Shown: in pieces, positions 44,473 through 53,432 of the stretch
How the letters are laid out: each line of letters starts with the position of its first letter
How positions within the stretch are numbered: position 1 is the first letter of the stretch
From: Eubacteriales bacterium
Lineage (GTDB): Bacteria > Bacillota_A > Clostridia > Lachnospirales > Lachnospiraceae
Length of the DNA stretch: 64,000 bases
NCBI GenBank assembly: GCA_030533315.1
Contig: JAUNJL010000003.1
Coordinates: 25,222 to 89,221, forward strand
Direction of reading: 5' to 3'
Position numbers and translations under genes: made by a program
Notes under the pieces: generated by a model
What the model was told of the DNA's origin: nothing
What the model saw: the letters and a program-made list of their open reading frames with translations, nothing else
Databases searched by the model: none

Positions 44473-46061
44473 TGATTCGGATCAGCCAGATGAAGCTTCC
44501 AGTGGGACACACGGCGGAAGCGATGGAAAAAAAGATCGCAAGGCTGCTAAAATATCCCAAAGCACCCTTTACCTACCAGCTTCGCCGTCAGTCCCTGGAT
44601 GCCCGCCAAAAATCAGACAAAAAATTTGTCTACACCGTGGACGTCTCCATAAGAGATGAAGAGAAGCTGATGAGAAAGGTTCACGATAAAAATATTATGT
44701 TAATCCAGGAAAAGCCTTATACCTTTCCCCAGCCGGGGGAGGAGACTCTTTTACACCGGCCAGTGATTGTGGGAAGCGGCCCTGCGGGGCTGTTCTGCGC
44801 CTGGTATCTGGCAAAAGCCGGTTACCGTCCCCTTCTTCTGGAGAGAGGCGAGGAGGCTCCCCTGCGAAGACAGACCGTGGAGGCCTTTTGGAGAGAGGGC
44901 TGTCTGGATCCCGATTCCAACGTACAATTTGGAGAGGGCGGGGCCGGGACCTTTTCCGATGGAAAGCTGAACACTCTGGTGAAGGATCCCTTTGGGCGAA
45001 ACCAGGAGGTTCTCCGCCGTTTCGTGGATGCGGGAGCGCCCCCGGAGATTCTTTACCAGTACAAGCCTCACCTGGGGACCGACGTGCTGGTGGATCTGGT
45101 GGTGGAGCTTCGACGCCAGATCATCAAGATGGGCGGGGACGTCCGGTTCCGCACGAAAATGACGGATCTTTGCCTTGAAAAAGGGCGTCTCACCTCTGTT
45201 TTGACAGACGGGGCAGGGGAAATACCGGCCCAGGTCTGTGTGCTTGCCCTTGGACACAGCGCCAGAGACACCTTCGAGATGCTCTGCGAAAGAGGGGTTC
45301 CCATGGAACCGAAGGCATTTGCGGCTGGTCTTCGCATCCAGCATCCCCAGGAAATGATCGACCTGGACTGCTATGGGGAGGCCAAGAATCCCATCCTGGG
45401 GGCTGCCAGCTACAAGGTGACCCACACCTGTGAAAATGGAAGGGGGGTATACTCCTTCTGCATGTGCCCGGGAGGCTACGTGGTGGACGCCTCCTCCGAG
45501 AGAGGAATGGTGGCGGTCAACGGCATGAGCTACCAGGCCCGGGATGGAAAAAACGCCAACAGCGCCATGATCGTCACGGTGACGCCCAAGGATTTTCCCC
45601 AGGAGGGCCCCCTGGGCGGCCTGGAATTTGCCAGAGACCTGGAGAGGAAGGCATGGGAGGCCGGCGGAGGCAAGGTGCCCGTTCAGCTTTTTGCAGATTA
45701 CTGCCAGGGAAGGAAAAGCGAGGCCTTCGGGGATGTGGAGCCCTGTATCAAGGGGCGCTATGCCTTTGGGGAGCTGCGGGGGATCTTCCCCAGGGAGCTG
45801 GGGGATTCCATCGAGGAGGGCATACGAGCCTTCGGCAGGCGGATCAAGGGCTTTGACCGAGGGGACGCCATTCTGTGCGGAGTGGAGAGCAGAACCTCCT
45901 CCCCGGTGCGGATCCTGAGAGACAAGGAAATGCAAAGCGCCGTGGAGGGCATCTATCCCTGCGGGGAGGGAGCCGGCTATGCGGGGGGCATCACCTCCGC
46001 GGCCATGGACGGCATTCGGACGGCGGAGGCCATCGTCCGCCGTTTTGCCAGACCAAAATGA
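44472..46061 (+). CDS. FAD-dependent dehydrogenase of the COG2509 type
   Basis: A 529-residue flavoprotein. The ATG at 44472 overlaps the previous stop and has AGGAAG upstream; a GTG 60 bp earlier is not supported. Residues 1-95 form a small alpha/beta domain typical of the family (MIRISQMKLPVGHTAEAME). The FAD loop VGSGPAGLFCAWYLAKAG follows, then VQFGEGGAGTFSDGKLNT and FCMCPGGYV. The end EGAGYAGGITSAAMDGIRTAE is the second FAD contact. Substrate unknown. Confidence 0.9.
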   Translation: MIRISQMKLPVGHTAEAMEKKIARLLKYPKAPFTYQLRRQSLDARQKSDKKFVYTVDVSIRDEEKLMRKVHDKNIMLIQEKPYTFPQPGEETLLHRPVIVGSGPAGLFCAWYLAKAGYRPLLLERGEEAPLRRQTVEAFWREGCLDPDSNVQFGEGGAGTFSDGKLNTLVKDPFGRNQEVLRRFVDAGAPPEILYQYKPHLGTDVLVDLVVELRRQIIKMGGDVRFRTKMTDLCLEKGRLTSVLTDGAGEIPAQVCVLALGHSARDTFEMLCERGVPMEPKAFAAGLRIQHPQEMIDLDCYGEAKNPILGAASYKVTHTCENGRGVYSFCMCPGGYVVDASSERGMVAVNGMSYQARDGKNANSAMIVTVTPKDFPQEGPLGGLEFARDLERKAWEAGGGKVPVQLFADYCQGRKSEAFGDVEPCIKGRYAFGELRGIFPRELGDSIEEGIRAFGRRIKGFDRGDAILCGVESRTSSPVRILRDKEMQSAVEGIYPCGEGAGYAGGITSAAMDGIRTAEAIVRRFARPK

Positions 46062-46115
46062 CAAAAAACGCCCCTCCCGGGATCTGCTCCGGCAGAAAAA
46101 AGGCGTGAAAAAATT

Positions 46116-46155
46116 CAGGGATGGAGTATACATCCCTGAGGATTTGTGCTAAAAT
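46116..46155 (+). promoter_or_regulatory. Predicted promoter of the radC-mre operon with an inverted repeat over the -35
   Basis: TATACA (46127-46132), 17 bp, TAAAAT (46150-46155) preceded by TG (extended -10). A perfect 8-bp inverted repeat CAGGGATG/CATCCCTG (46116-46123/46131-46138) spans the -35, so a regulator could block polymerase here. Alternatively it is a weak terminator of the upstream flavoprotein run. Confidence 0.55.
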
Positions 46156-46199
46156 ATTTTTGTATTCTCTGGAAAGCCAATGTGGGGCGATCAGAATGC

Positions 46200-46988
46200 A
46201 TGAATCAAAGAAAAAGAAAGGACGTTACGCAGGTGTGGGAGGCCCAGACGATCCGGGAGCTCCCGGCCCAGCTCAGGCCCTACGAGAAATGCGAAAGGGA
46301 GGGCGCCGGAGCCTTGAGCGACGGCGAGCTTTTGGCTGTGATCTTAAGAAGCGGCACCAAGGGCAAAAGCTCATTGGCGCTGGCCAACAGGATCCTGCGT
46401 ATGACGGAGGAGACATCGTATCCGGGGCTTTTGGGACTGCTTCACCTGTCCCTTCCGGATCTGATGAAAATAGACGGTATCGGAAAGGTAAAGGCCATCC
46501 AGCTGAAGTGCATCGGGGAGTTGTCAAAGCGGATGGCAAAGGCGGCGGCCCGCCCACAGGTGGTGATGGACCGCCCGGCTACCATTGCGGGTTATTACAT
46601 GGAGCAGCTTCGGCATGAGGAGCAGGAGCTGCTCATCTGTATGATGTTTGACATGAAAAATCATTTTCTCGGGGATGCGGTGGTGTCTAAGGGGACCGTA
46701 AACAGCGCCATCATCAGCCCCAGGGAGATTTTTCTGGCGGCCCTGCGGCTCCACGCCACGGGGATCGTCCTGATCCACAACCATCCAAGCGGGGAGCCGG
46801 CTCCCAGTTCACAGGATCTGCAGATCACTCAGCGGATCTATCTGGCCGGAGAGATGGTGGGGATACGCCTTTTGGATCATATCATCATAGGAGACAGAAA
46901 ATACGAAAGTCTGAGAAATAATGGGATAATGGACATGATTTGCAGTGAAGGGGCAGATTTATGTTGTTTGAAAAAACCTACGGAGTAG
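46200..46988 (+). CDS. radC: RadC/MPN-domain protein
   Basis: A 262-residue RadC family protein. A helix-hairpin-helix lies near residues 90-115 (LMKIDGIGKVKAIQLKCIGEL). The MPN/JAMM metalloprotease-like motif is HNHPSGEPAPSSQD. The ATG at 46200 gives a basic N-terminus; an in-frame start 54 bp earlier lies right behind the promoter and is unlikely. Despite the name, a DNA-repair role is doubtful in the literature. Its 3' end overlaps mreB by 28 bases, so expression is tightly linked to the cell-shape genes. Confidence 0.92.
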   Translation: MNQRKRKDVTQVWEAQTIRELPAQLRPYEKCEREGAGALSDGELLAVILRSGTKGKSSLALANRILRMTEETSYPGLLGLLHLSLPDLMKIDGIGKVKAIQLKCIGELSKRMAKAAARPQVVMDRPATIAGYYMEQLRHEEQELLICMMFDMKNHFLGDAVVSKGTVNSAIISPREIFLAALRLHATGIVLIHNHPSGEPAPSSQDLQITQRIYLAGEMVGIRLLDHIIIGDRKYESLRNNGIMDMICSEGADLCCLKKPTE

Positions 46989-47974
46989 ACCTTGGAAGCA
47001 GTACGGTAAAGGTCTATTCCTTGATGAGAAATAAAAGCTACCTGGAGAAGAACATGATCGCGTCAAGGGGACGCAAAATCATAGCCGTGGGCAACGATGC
47101 GTATGAAATGTTTGAGAAATCACCGACAGACATTTCCGTGGGTTCGCCGATGGCTTTTGGCATGATAGCCAATCTGGAGCTTCAGGAGATCGTACTTTAC
47201 AGTATGATGAAAAAAATTGATAAAATACTGGGGATAGGGTCCGTGATGTTTTTCTCGGTCCCCCTGGACATGACGGCCGTGGAAAAGCGGGCGTATTATC
47301 AGGTGGCAAACGGCCACTGGCTTCGGAAAAACCGGGTCTACATGGTGGAGGCTCCCATTGCGGACGCCATCGCCATGGGCGTGGACATGGAAAAAAACGA
47401 GGGCAGCATGGTGGTGAACATCGGGGCCCAGAGCACCCAGTTCTCCATCATCACCGGGGGCAAGATCATCATCAGCCGGAAGATCCCCATCGGAGGCCGG
47501 CAGATGAACGAGGCCATCTGCAGCGAGGTGCGGAAGCGCTACAGCCTTCAGATCGGCACCAGGACGGGGAAGCGTCTGAAGCTGGTGATGGGACGGCTTT
47601 TCGACCAGCACAAGGAGGCCCGGAAGGTGGTGGGGATCGACAGCATCTCCGGCCTGCCCAGAGAAGAGGTGGTCTCCGCCTACGTGGTGAATGCCGGGAT
47701 CATGAACTGCGTCAATGAGATCGGCCTGGAAATGAAAAGCTTCCTGGAGAGGACGCCTCCTCAGATCGCCTATCACGTCGCCAGGGAGGGGATCTATCTG
47801 ACGGGAGGGAGCACCCGGATCCCCTATATCGAGCAGTACCTGGGAAGCTACACCGGGTACACCTTCAACCTTTCACAGCTGTACGAGACCTCCTCGGTCT
47901 GCGGGCTGGAAAAAATCATCAAGGACAGAGAACTTAGGAAATGGGCGCAGCCCATCAAGGAGAGAAAATTATAA
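46961..47974 (+). CDS. mreB: Rod-shape protein MreB (divergent form)
   Basis: A 337-residue actin-family protein. The phosphate-1 loop is GVDLGSSTVKVYSL, VVNIGAQSTQFSIITGG is phosphate-2, and YLTGGSTRIPYIEQYLG is the adenosine motif. It polymerises under the membrane and guides wall elongation. It differs from textbook MreB in the first loop (GSSTVK rather than GTANT). AAGGGG lies 7 bp before the ATG. mreC follows after 15 bp. Confidence 0.92.
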   Translation: MLFEKTYGVDLGSSTVKVYSLMRNKSYLEKNMIASRGRKIIAVGNDAYEMFEKSPTDISVGSPMAFGMIANLELQEIVLYSMMKKIDKILGIGSVMFFSVPLDMTAVEKRAYYQVANGHWLRKNRVYMVEAPIADAIAMGVDMEKNEGSMVVNIGAQSTQFSIITGGKIIISRKIPIGGRQMNEAICSEVRKRYSLQIGTRTGKRLKLVMGRLFDQHKEARKVVGIDSISGLPREEVVSAYVVNAGIMNCVNEIGLEMKSFLERTPPQIAYHVAREGIYLTGGSTRIPYIEQYLGSYTGYTFNLSQLYETSSVCGLEKIIKDRELRKWAQPIKERKL

Positions 47975-47989
47975 TTAGGGGTACCGTGG

Positions 47990-48907
47990 ATGAGAAACCT
48001 GAAAAAAAGGATCCGTTTCCGAATCAATTTAAAAAGCAGGCACCTGCTGGCTATTATGACGTTTTTTTGCTTCAGCTGCATTGTGGCCACCTTTGCCTCC
48101 GGCCATGGAAGCTCCTCCCTGCAGGAGGCCGCAGGGCTTCTGATCGTGCCCTTTGAAAAAAGCATCGATCGGATCGCAGGGCTTTTGCTGTCCGCCAGGG
48201 AGAGCTTTGCGGACAAGCAGGAGCTTCTGGAGGAGAAGGAGGCCCTTCTGGCCAAAATCGACAACCTGACCAGCCAGAACAACCGCCTGATCCAGGATCA
48301 GGGGGAGCTCAGGCGGCTGAAGGAGCTGTACAAGCTGGATCAGGAATATGAGGAGTATCCCAAGGTGGCGGCCAGGATCATCTCCAAGGATCCCGGCAAC
48401 TGGTACGATACCTTCATGATCAACAGGGGAAGCCGGGACGGTATTCGGGTGGACAACAACGTGATCGCCGGAAAGGGGCTGGTGGGGATCGTCACGGACG
48501 TGGGCCCCACCTGGGCCACGGTGCGCTCCATCATTGACGACAGCAGCAGCGTGAGCGCCATGACCGTCAGCACCTCGGATACCTGCATGGTACAGGGAGA
48601 TCTGGGGCTGATCGACGAGGGAAAGCTGTCCTTTGAGCAGCTCTACGACCAGGACGGCAAGGTGACGGTGGGAGAGCGCATCATCACCTCCAACATCAGC
48701 GAAAAGTACGTGGAAGGCCTGTTCATTGGCTATGTCAGCGAGATCTGGCAGGACAGCAACAATCTGACGAAGGCGGGAACCCTGGTGACGCCGGTGGACT
48801 TCCAGCATCTGAAGGAGGTCTTCGTGATCACGGTCAACAAGCAGGATGCCATAGACGGAACCATAGACGGAACGCAGCAGGATAAGGAGGGGGAGGATGA
48901 AGAGTAA
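47990..48907 (+). CDS. mreC: Rod-shape protein MreC
   Basis: A 305-residue bitopic membrane protein. A basic cytoplasmic start is followed by a membrane helix (about residues 18-37) and a coiled coil (about 65-115, LLEEKEALLAKIDNLTSQNN). The extracellular beta domain has GSRDGIRVDNNVIAGKGLVG, repeated later as TSNISEKYVEGLFIGYV. It links MreB to PBP2 and RodA. The acidic C-terminal tail ends by overlapping mreD by 11 bases. Confidence 0.95.
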   Translation: MRNLKKRIRFRINLKSRHLLAIMTFFCFSCIVATFASGHGSSSLQEAAGLLIVPFEKSIDRIAGLLLSARESFADKQELLEEKEALLAKIDNLTSQNNRLIQDQGELRRLKELYKLDQEYEEYPKVAARIISKDPGNWYDTFMINRGSRDGIRVDNNVIAGKGLVGIVTDVGPTWATVRSIIDDSSSVSAMTVSTSDTCMVQGDLGLIDEGKLSFEQLYDQDGKVTVGERIITSNISEKYVEGLFIGYVSEIWQDSNNLTKAGTLVTPVDFQHLKEVFVITVNKQDAIDGTIDGTQQDKEGEDEE

Positions 48908-49424
48908 ACTGATCCATTTTCTCATGATCCTGATCTGCTTTCTGCTCCAGTGCACCCTCCTCCACGTGATCGCCGTGGGCTCCATCACCCCCAACCTTTT
49001 GCTGATCCTCACCGTCTCCATGGGACTTATGAGGGGCAGGAAGAGCGGGCTTTGGACGGGATTTTTCTGCGGTCTTCTCATCGACCTTTTTTATGGCTCC
49101 CTCTTTGGGTTTTATGCCCTGATCTACATGTACATCGGCTTTGGGAGCGGGTATGCCAACCGGATCTATTATGATGAGGACGTGAAGGTTCCCATGTTCC
49201 TTGCGGGGATCGGGGACATTCTCTACAACGTGGCCGTGTACTGGCTTCAATTCCTTCTGAGAGGACGTCTCGGCTTTGGCGTCTACTTCAGCAGGATCAT
49301 CCTCCCGGAGGCCTTTTACACCGTGTTTCTCACCCTTTTGGTATACAGGGTATTCCATTATGTCAATCATCGATTTATGAGCGCTACGCGGAAGGAACGG
49401 GAATCTATTTGGGTAATAAAATAA
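48897..49424 (+). CDS. mreD: Rod-shape protein MreD
   Basis: A 175-residue integral membrane protein with about five hydrophobic helices, the first starting at LIHFLMILICFLLQ. Motifs LLLILTVSMGLMRG and GLLIDLFYGSLFG are typical. It completes the MreBCD elongation complex. The start lies inside the end of mreC (ATG at 48897 with AAGGAGG about 10 bp upstream), and the stop overlaps the mrdA start by 16 bases. Confidence 0.93.
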   Translation: MKSKLIHFLMILICFLLQCTLLHVIAVGSITPNLLLILTVSMGLMRGRKSGLWTGFFCGLLIDLFYGSLFGFYALIYMYIGFGSGYANRIYYDEDVKVPMFLAGIGDILYNVAVYWLQFLLRGRLGFGVYFSRIILPEAFYTVFLTLLVYRVFHYVNHRFMSATRKERESIWVIK

Positions 49425-52312
49425 AAAGGATCTTCAGGAAAATCAGCTTGAAACGGACCACGGTACTCGCCCTGGTTTTTGTTTTTATGTCATTTATCCT
49501 GATCCGCCAGCTTTTCAACCTTCAGATCATACAGGGGGAGGACTACATCAGCAGCTTCCGTACCAGGACCACCAAGACCAGGGTGATCAAGAGCACCAGA
49601 GGAAACATCCTGGACCGGAATGGCAGGGTCATCGCCTCCAACGTCCTTTCCTATTCCCTCACCTTCGAGGACAACGGCACCTACACCAGCTCCAGGGAGA
49701 AGAACCTTACCCTGAACGGCATTGCCTACCGGGTGCTGAAGATCCTGGAAAAAAATGGAGACAGTCTTTCCCACTCCTTCCACATTCAGGTGGACAAAAA
49801 CGGGGAATACGTCTTCGACGTGGGAGAGGGCTTTACCCTGAACCGCTTTCGGGCGGATATTTACGGGGAGCCCCTCATCGACGACCTGACGGATCAGCAG
49901 AAAAACGCCACCGCTTCGGAGATGATGGAGCATCTAAAGGGCAGCTCCGGCTTTTTTGTGGTTTTGGGGGAGCAGGAAAATCCTTACACCCAGGAGGAAC
50001 TGTCCTCCCACGGGCTTCCATCGGAGCTTTCCAGGCAGGAGATCCTGGATATTGTCATCATTCGGTATGCCCTCAGCACCAACAGCTTCAAAAAATACAT
50101 GCCCGTCACCATCGCCAGGAACGTGAGCAATGAATCTGTGGCGGCCATCATGGAAAACAAGGCTTCTCTCCAGGGGATCGAGGTGGTGGAGGATTCCATC
50201 CGCCAGTACGTGGAGGAGGAGAGCATGGCCCCCATCCTGGGCTATACGGGAAAGGCGTCCACCGAAGAGCTGGAAAAGCTGAAAAAGCAAAACTCCGGCT
50301 ATACCAACGACGCCGTCATCGGAAAGGCGGGCATCGAGCAGTACATGGAGCTGACCCTCCAGGGGACGGACGGAAGCGAAACGGTTTCCGTGGACAACCT
50401 GGGAAAGGTTCTGAAAATAGACGAGGACACCAAGACTGCCCCCATTGCGGGAAATGACGTGCAGATCACCATCGACACCGACTGGCAGTCGGCCATCTAT
50501 GAGATCCTGAAGCAGAGAGTGGCGGGTATCCTCCTTTCCAAGATCGAGGCTACCAGGACCTATGATTTTGAGGGGATCGCCGATGCCAGCCAGATTCGGA
50601 TCCCCATTTACGACGTGTACAACGCCCTGGTGGAAAACAGCGTCATTGACATCCGAAAATTCAGCGATGAGGAAGCCTCTGACATAGAAAAAAATTTATA
50701 TGCCAAATTTCAGCAAAAGCAGCAGAGAGTTTTTGATACAATAAGAGACAGGCTGACAGGGGACGCACCTCCGGCTTACCAGTACGAGAACCCCGAGGTG
50801 CAGGCCTACCTTTCCTACATCTGCAACGACATGCTCCGGGATACCTTAAAGATCATCAACCGGGATACCGTGGATACCTCGGATCCCACCTACCTGGCAT
50901 GGACCCGGGAGGAGAGCATCAGCCTGAAGGAGTACCTCACCTACGCCACCAGCCAGAACTGGATCGATATCTCCAAGATATCCCCCCAGGGAGAATACCT
51001 GGATTCCCAGGAGGTATACCAGTGCCTGACGGACTATATCACCCAGTATCTGGAGACGGACAACGGCTTTTCCAAGCTTCTGTACAAATACATGCTCCAG
51101 GAGGATACCATCTCCGGCCAGGAGCTGTGTCTCATCCTCTATGAGCAGGGAGTTCTCTCCAAAAGCGACGGGGTATATGAAAGCCTGGCATCCGGCGCCA
51201 TGGGGGCCTATGATTTTATCATCAACAAGATCTACAGCCTGGAGATCGAGCCTGCGCAGCTGGCCCTGGAGCCCTGCTCGGCCTCCGCCGTGGTGGTGGA
51301 TATCCACACCGGCAAGGCTCTGGCCTGCGTATCCTATCCAGGCTATGACAACAACCGTCTGACCAACAACATGGATACCGCTTATTACTCCAAGCTGGCC
51401 CTGGACAGGTCCAGTCCCTTTTTCAACAAGGCTACCCAGCAGGCCACGGCTCCCGGCTCCACCCTAAAGCCTCTTTCGGCCATCGCCGGGATGATGGAAA
51501 ACGTGGTGGACGAAAATACCTACATCGAATGCACCGGTTCCTTTGAATACGTGACGCCGCCCATCAACTGCTGGAACAAGTACGGCCACGGTTCCTTGGA
51601 GATCCGGACGGCCATCGAGCAGTCCTGCAACTACTATTTCAACATGATCGGCTTCCAGCTTGGCAAAAATTCAGAAAACCAGTTTTCCGAAAACCAAAGC
51701 CTTACGAAGCTGCAGCAGTACGCCTCACTCATTGGCCTGGACCGCAAGACCGGTATCGAGATCACAGAGGTCACGCCCCAGGTCTCCAATGTAAACGCCG
51801 TCCCGTCCTACATCGGACAGGGCAACCACCTGTATACGACCGTGGGGCTGGCAAGATATGCGGCCGCCCTGGCCACCTCCGGCACGGTCTTTGAGCTGAG
51901 CCTTCTGGATCGGGTGACAGACCCCTCCGGACAGGTGATCCAGTCCTACGACACGGAGATCGACAGTGTGATGTCCCAGGTTCCAGACAATGTGTGGGCG
52001 GATATCCAGGACGGAATGTATCGGGTCGTGCAGACCCACGAGCAGTTTAACGGTCTCGGTATCGCCGTGGCCGGCAAGACAGGTACGGCTGAGGTGGACA
52101 TCTACCATCCCAACCACGGTCTGTTCATTGGGTACGGGCCGGTCTCGGAGCCTCAATACGCCTTGGCCATCCGTATCGCCAACGGCTACACCTCTGGAAA
52201 CGCCTGCCTTGCAGCCAACGATATTTTTAAATACATTTTTGAATTGGCAGATAAAGAGTCTATTGTGACCGGGATCGCGGCCAGCGACATCAGCGAAACC
52301 TCCAATGACTAA
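49409..52312 (+). CDS. mrdA: Penicillin-binding protein 2 (elongasome transpeptidase) with a large insertion
   Basis: A 967-residue class B PBP that cross-links peptidoglycan with RodA. A TTG start follows GAAGGAACGGG. The membrane helix is residues 14-36, and the dimerisation domain contains RGNILDRNGRVIASN. Transpeptidase motifs are STLK at 684-687, SCN at 739-741 and KTG at 890-892. Class B PBP2 proteins are usually around 600-720 residues; the extra length lies between the dimerisation domain and the active-site motif (roughly residues 370-620), a helical, charged stretch without motifs I know. minD follows after 57 bp. Confidence 0.93.
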   Translation: MGNKIKRIFRKISLKRTTVLALVFVFMSFILIRQLFNLQIIQGEDYISSFRTRTTKTRVIKSTRGNILDRNGRVIASNVLSYSLTFEDNGTYTSSREKNLTLNGIAYRVLKILEKNGDSLSHSFHIQVDKNGEYVFDVGEGFTLNRFRADIYGEPLIDDLTDQQKNATASEMMEHLKGSSGFFVVLGEQENPYTQEELSSHGLPSELSRQEILDIVIIRYALSTNSFKKYMPVTIARNVSNESVAAIMENKASLQGIEVVEDSIRQYVEEESMAPILGYTGKASTEELEKLKKQNSGYTNDAVIGKAGIEQYMELTLQGTDGSETVSVDNLGKVLKIDEDTKTAPIAGNDVQITIDTDWQSAIYEILKQRVAGILLSKIEATRTYDFEGIADASQIRIPIYDVYNALVENSVIDIRKFSDEEASDIEKNLYAKFQQKQQRVFDTIRDRLTGDAPPAYQYENPEVQAYLSYICNDMLRDTLKIINRDTVDTSDPTYLAWTREESISLKEYLTYATSQNWIDISKISPQGEYLDSQEVYQCLTDYITQYLETDNGFSKLLYKYMLQEDTISGQELCLILYEQGVLSKSDGVYESLASGAMGAYDFIINKIYSLEIEPAQLALEPCSASAVVVDIHTGKALACVSYPGYDNNRLTNNMDTAYYSKLALDRSSPFFNKATQQATAPGSTLKPLSAIAGMMENVVDENTYIECTGSFEYVTPPINCWNKYGHGSLEIRTAIEQSCNYYFNMIGFQLGKNSENQFSENQSLTKLQQYASLIGLDRKTGIEITEVTPQVSNVNAVPSYIGQGNHLYTTVGLARYAAALATSGTVFELSLLDRVTDPSGQVIQSYDTEIDSVMSQVPDNVWADIQDGMYRVVQTHEQFNGLGIAVAGKTGTAEVDIYHPNHGLFIGYGPVSEPQYALAIRIANGYTSGNACLAANDIFKYIFELADKESIVTGIAASDISETSND

Positions 52313-52369
52313 GATACCAAAGAGACTGCCAGGATATATGGACAAATTGTTTAGGAGGAATCAGGGAAC

Positions 52370-53164
52370 ATGAGTGAAGTCATTGTCATTACATCCGGAA
52401 AAGGCGGGGTGGGGAAGACCACCACCGTTGCGAACATCGGGACGGGACTGGCCATGATGGGAAAAAAGGTGGTGGTGGTGGATACCGACATCGGCCTGCG
52501 GAACCTGGACGTGGTCCTTGGACTGGAAAACAGGATCGTCTACAATCTGGTGGACGTGGTGAACGGCAGCTGCCGGCTGCGCCAGGCCCTGATCAAGGAT
52601 CGGCGCCACCCCCAGCTCTGTCTTCTTCCCTCCGCCCAGACGAAGGACAAGTCCGCCGTCTCCCCGGAGCAGATGATCAAGCTTACCCAGAGCCTTCGGG
52701 AAGAGTTCGACTTTGTTCTCCTGGATTGCCCGGCGGGTATCGAACAGGGCTTCAAAAATGCCATCGCCGGTGCGGACAAGGCCCTTGTGGTGACCACGCC
52801 GGAGGTTTCCGCCATCCGGGATGCCGATCGGATCATCGGCCTTCTGGAGGCCAATGACCTGCGGGATATCCGGCTGATCATCAACCGCCTCAGGCCGGAC
52901 ATGATCGCAAGAGGGGACATGATGTCCGTGGAGGACGTATTGGAGATCCTGTCGGTGGATCTGGTGGGAACCATCCTGGATGACGAACAGATTGTGGTGG
53001 CAGCCAACCAGGGGGAACCTCTCTCCGGAAAAAGCAGCCAGGCGGAAGAGGAATACCGAAATATCTGCCGCCGCCTAATGGGAGAGGAGGTTCCCTTCGG
53101 GGATCTGCGCCAGAAGAAGGGATTTCTGAAGCGTCTGGGAAGTCTGTGGAAAAGGCAGTCCTAA
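52370..53164 (+). CDS. minD: Septum-site ATPase MinD
   Basis: A 264-residue ParA/MinD ATPase with the deviant Walker A GKGGVGKTT near residues 10-18, the switch DTDIGLRNLD, and DCPAGIEQGF. The last residues KKGFLKRLGSLWKRQ form the amphipathic membrane-targeting helix. It positions the division inhibitor away from midcell. AGGAGG lies 12 bp upstream. minE follows after 19 bp. No minC is found upstream, where many Clostridia place it. Confidence 0.97.
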   Translation: MSEVIVITSGKGGVGKTTTVANIGTGLAMMGKKVVVVDTDIGLRNLDVVLGLENRIVYNLVDVVNGSCRLRQALIKDRRHPQLCLLPSAQTKDKSAVSPEQMIKLTQSLREEFDFVLLDCPAGIEQGFKNAIAGADKALVVTTPEVSAIRDADRIIGLLEANDLRDIRLIINRLRPDMIARGDMMSVEDVLEILSVDLVGTILDDEQIVVAANQGEPLSGKSSQAEEEYRNICRRLMGEEVPFGDLRQKKGFLKRLGSLWKRQS

Positions 53165-53183
53165 GGTGAAAGGGGAGAGGACC

Positions 53184-53429
53184 ATGAAATCCTTATTTCG
53201 AGAAAAGCGCCGGTCCGCCGGCTATGCCAGGGACAGGATGAAGCTTCTCCTGTTGTCTGAGCGGATGGAATGCTCGCCCCAAATGATGAAAATGCTCCGC
53301 AATGATTTGATACATACGGTGAAAAAATACGTTACCATAAAAGAAGATCAGGTAGAGCTGCAGATCTCCCAGGAGCCTTTGACGCTCCTGGCCTCGATCC
53401 CAGTGCTTATGAAGAAGGATGACAGATAA
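53184..53429 (+). CDS. minE: Division topological specificity factor MinE
   Basis: An 81-residue MinE. The N-terminal MKSLFREKRRSAGYARDRMKLLLLSER is the membrane-binding and MinD-activating segment, followed by the dimer domain with IKEDQVELQISQE. The ATG at 53184 follows GGGGAGAGG; a GTG 18 bp earlier is less likely. It drives MinD oscillation or patterning. rodA starts 3 bp after its stop. Confidence 0.95.
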   Translation: MKSLFREKRRSAGYARDRMKLLLLSERMECSPQMMKMLRNDLIHTVKKYVTIKEDQVELQISQEPLTLLASIPVLMKKDDR

Positions 53430-53432
53430 TTC

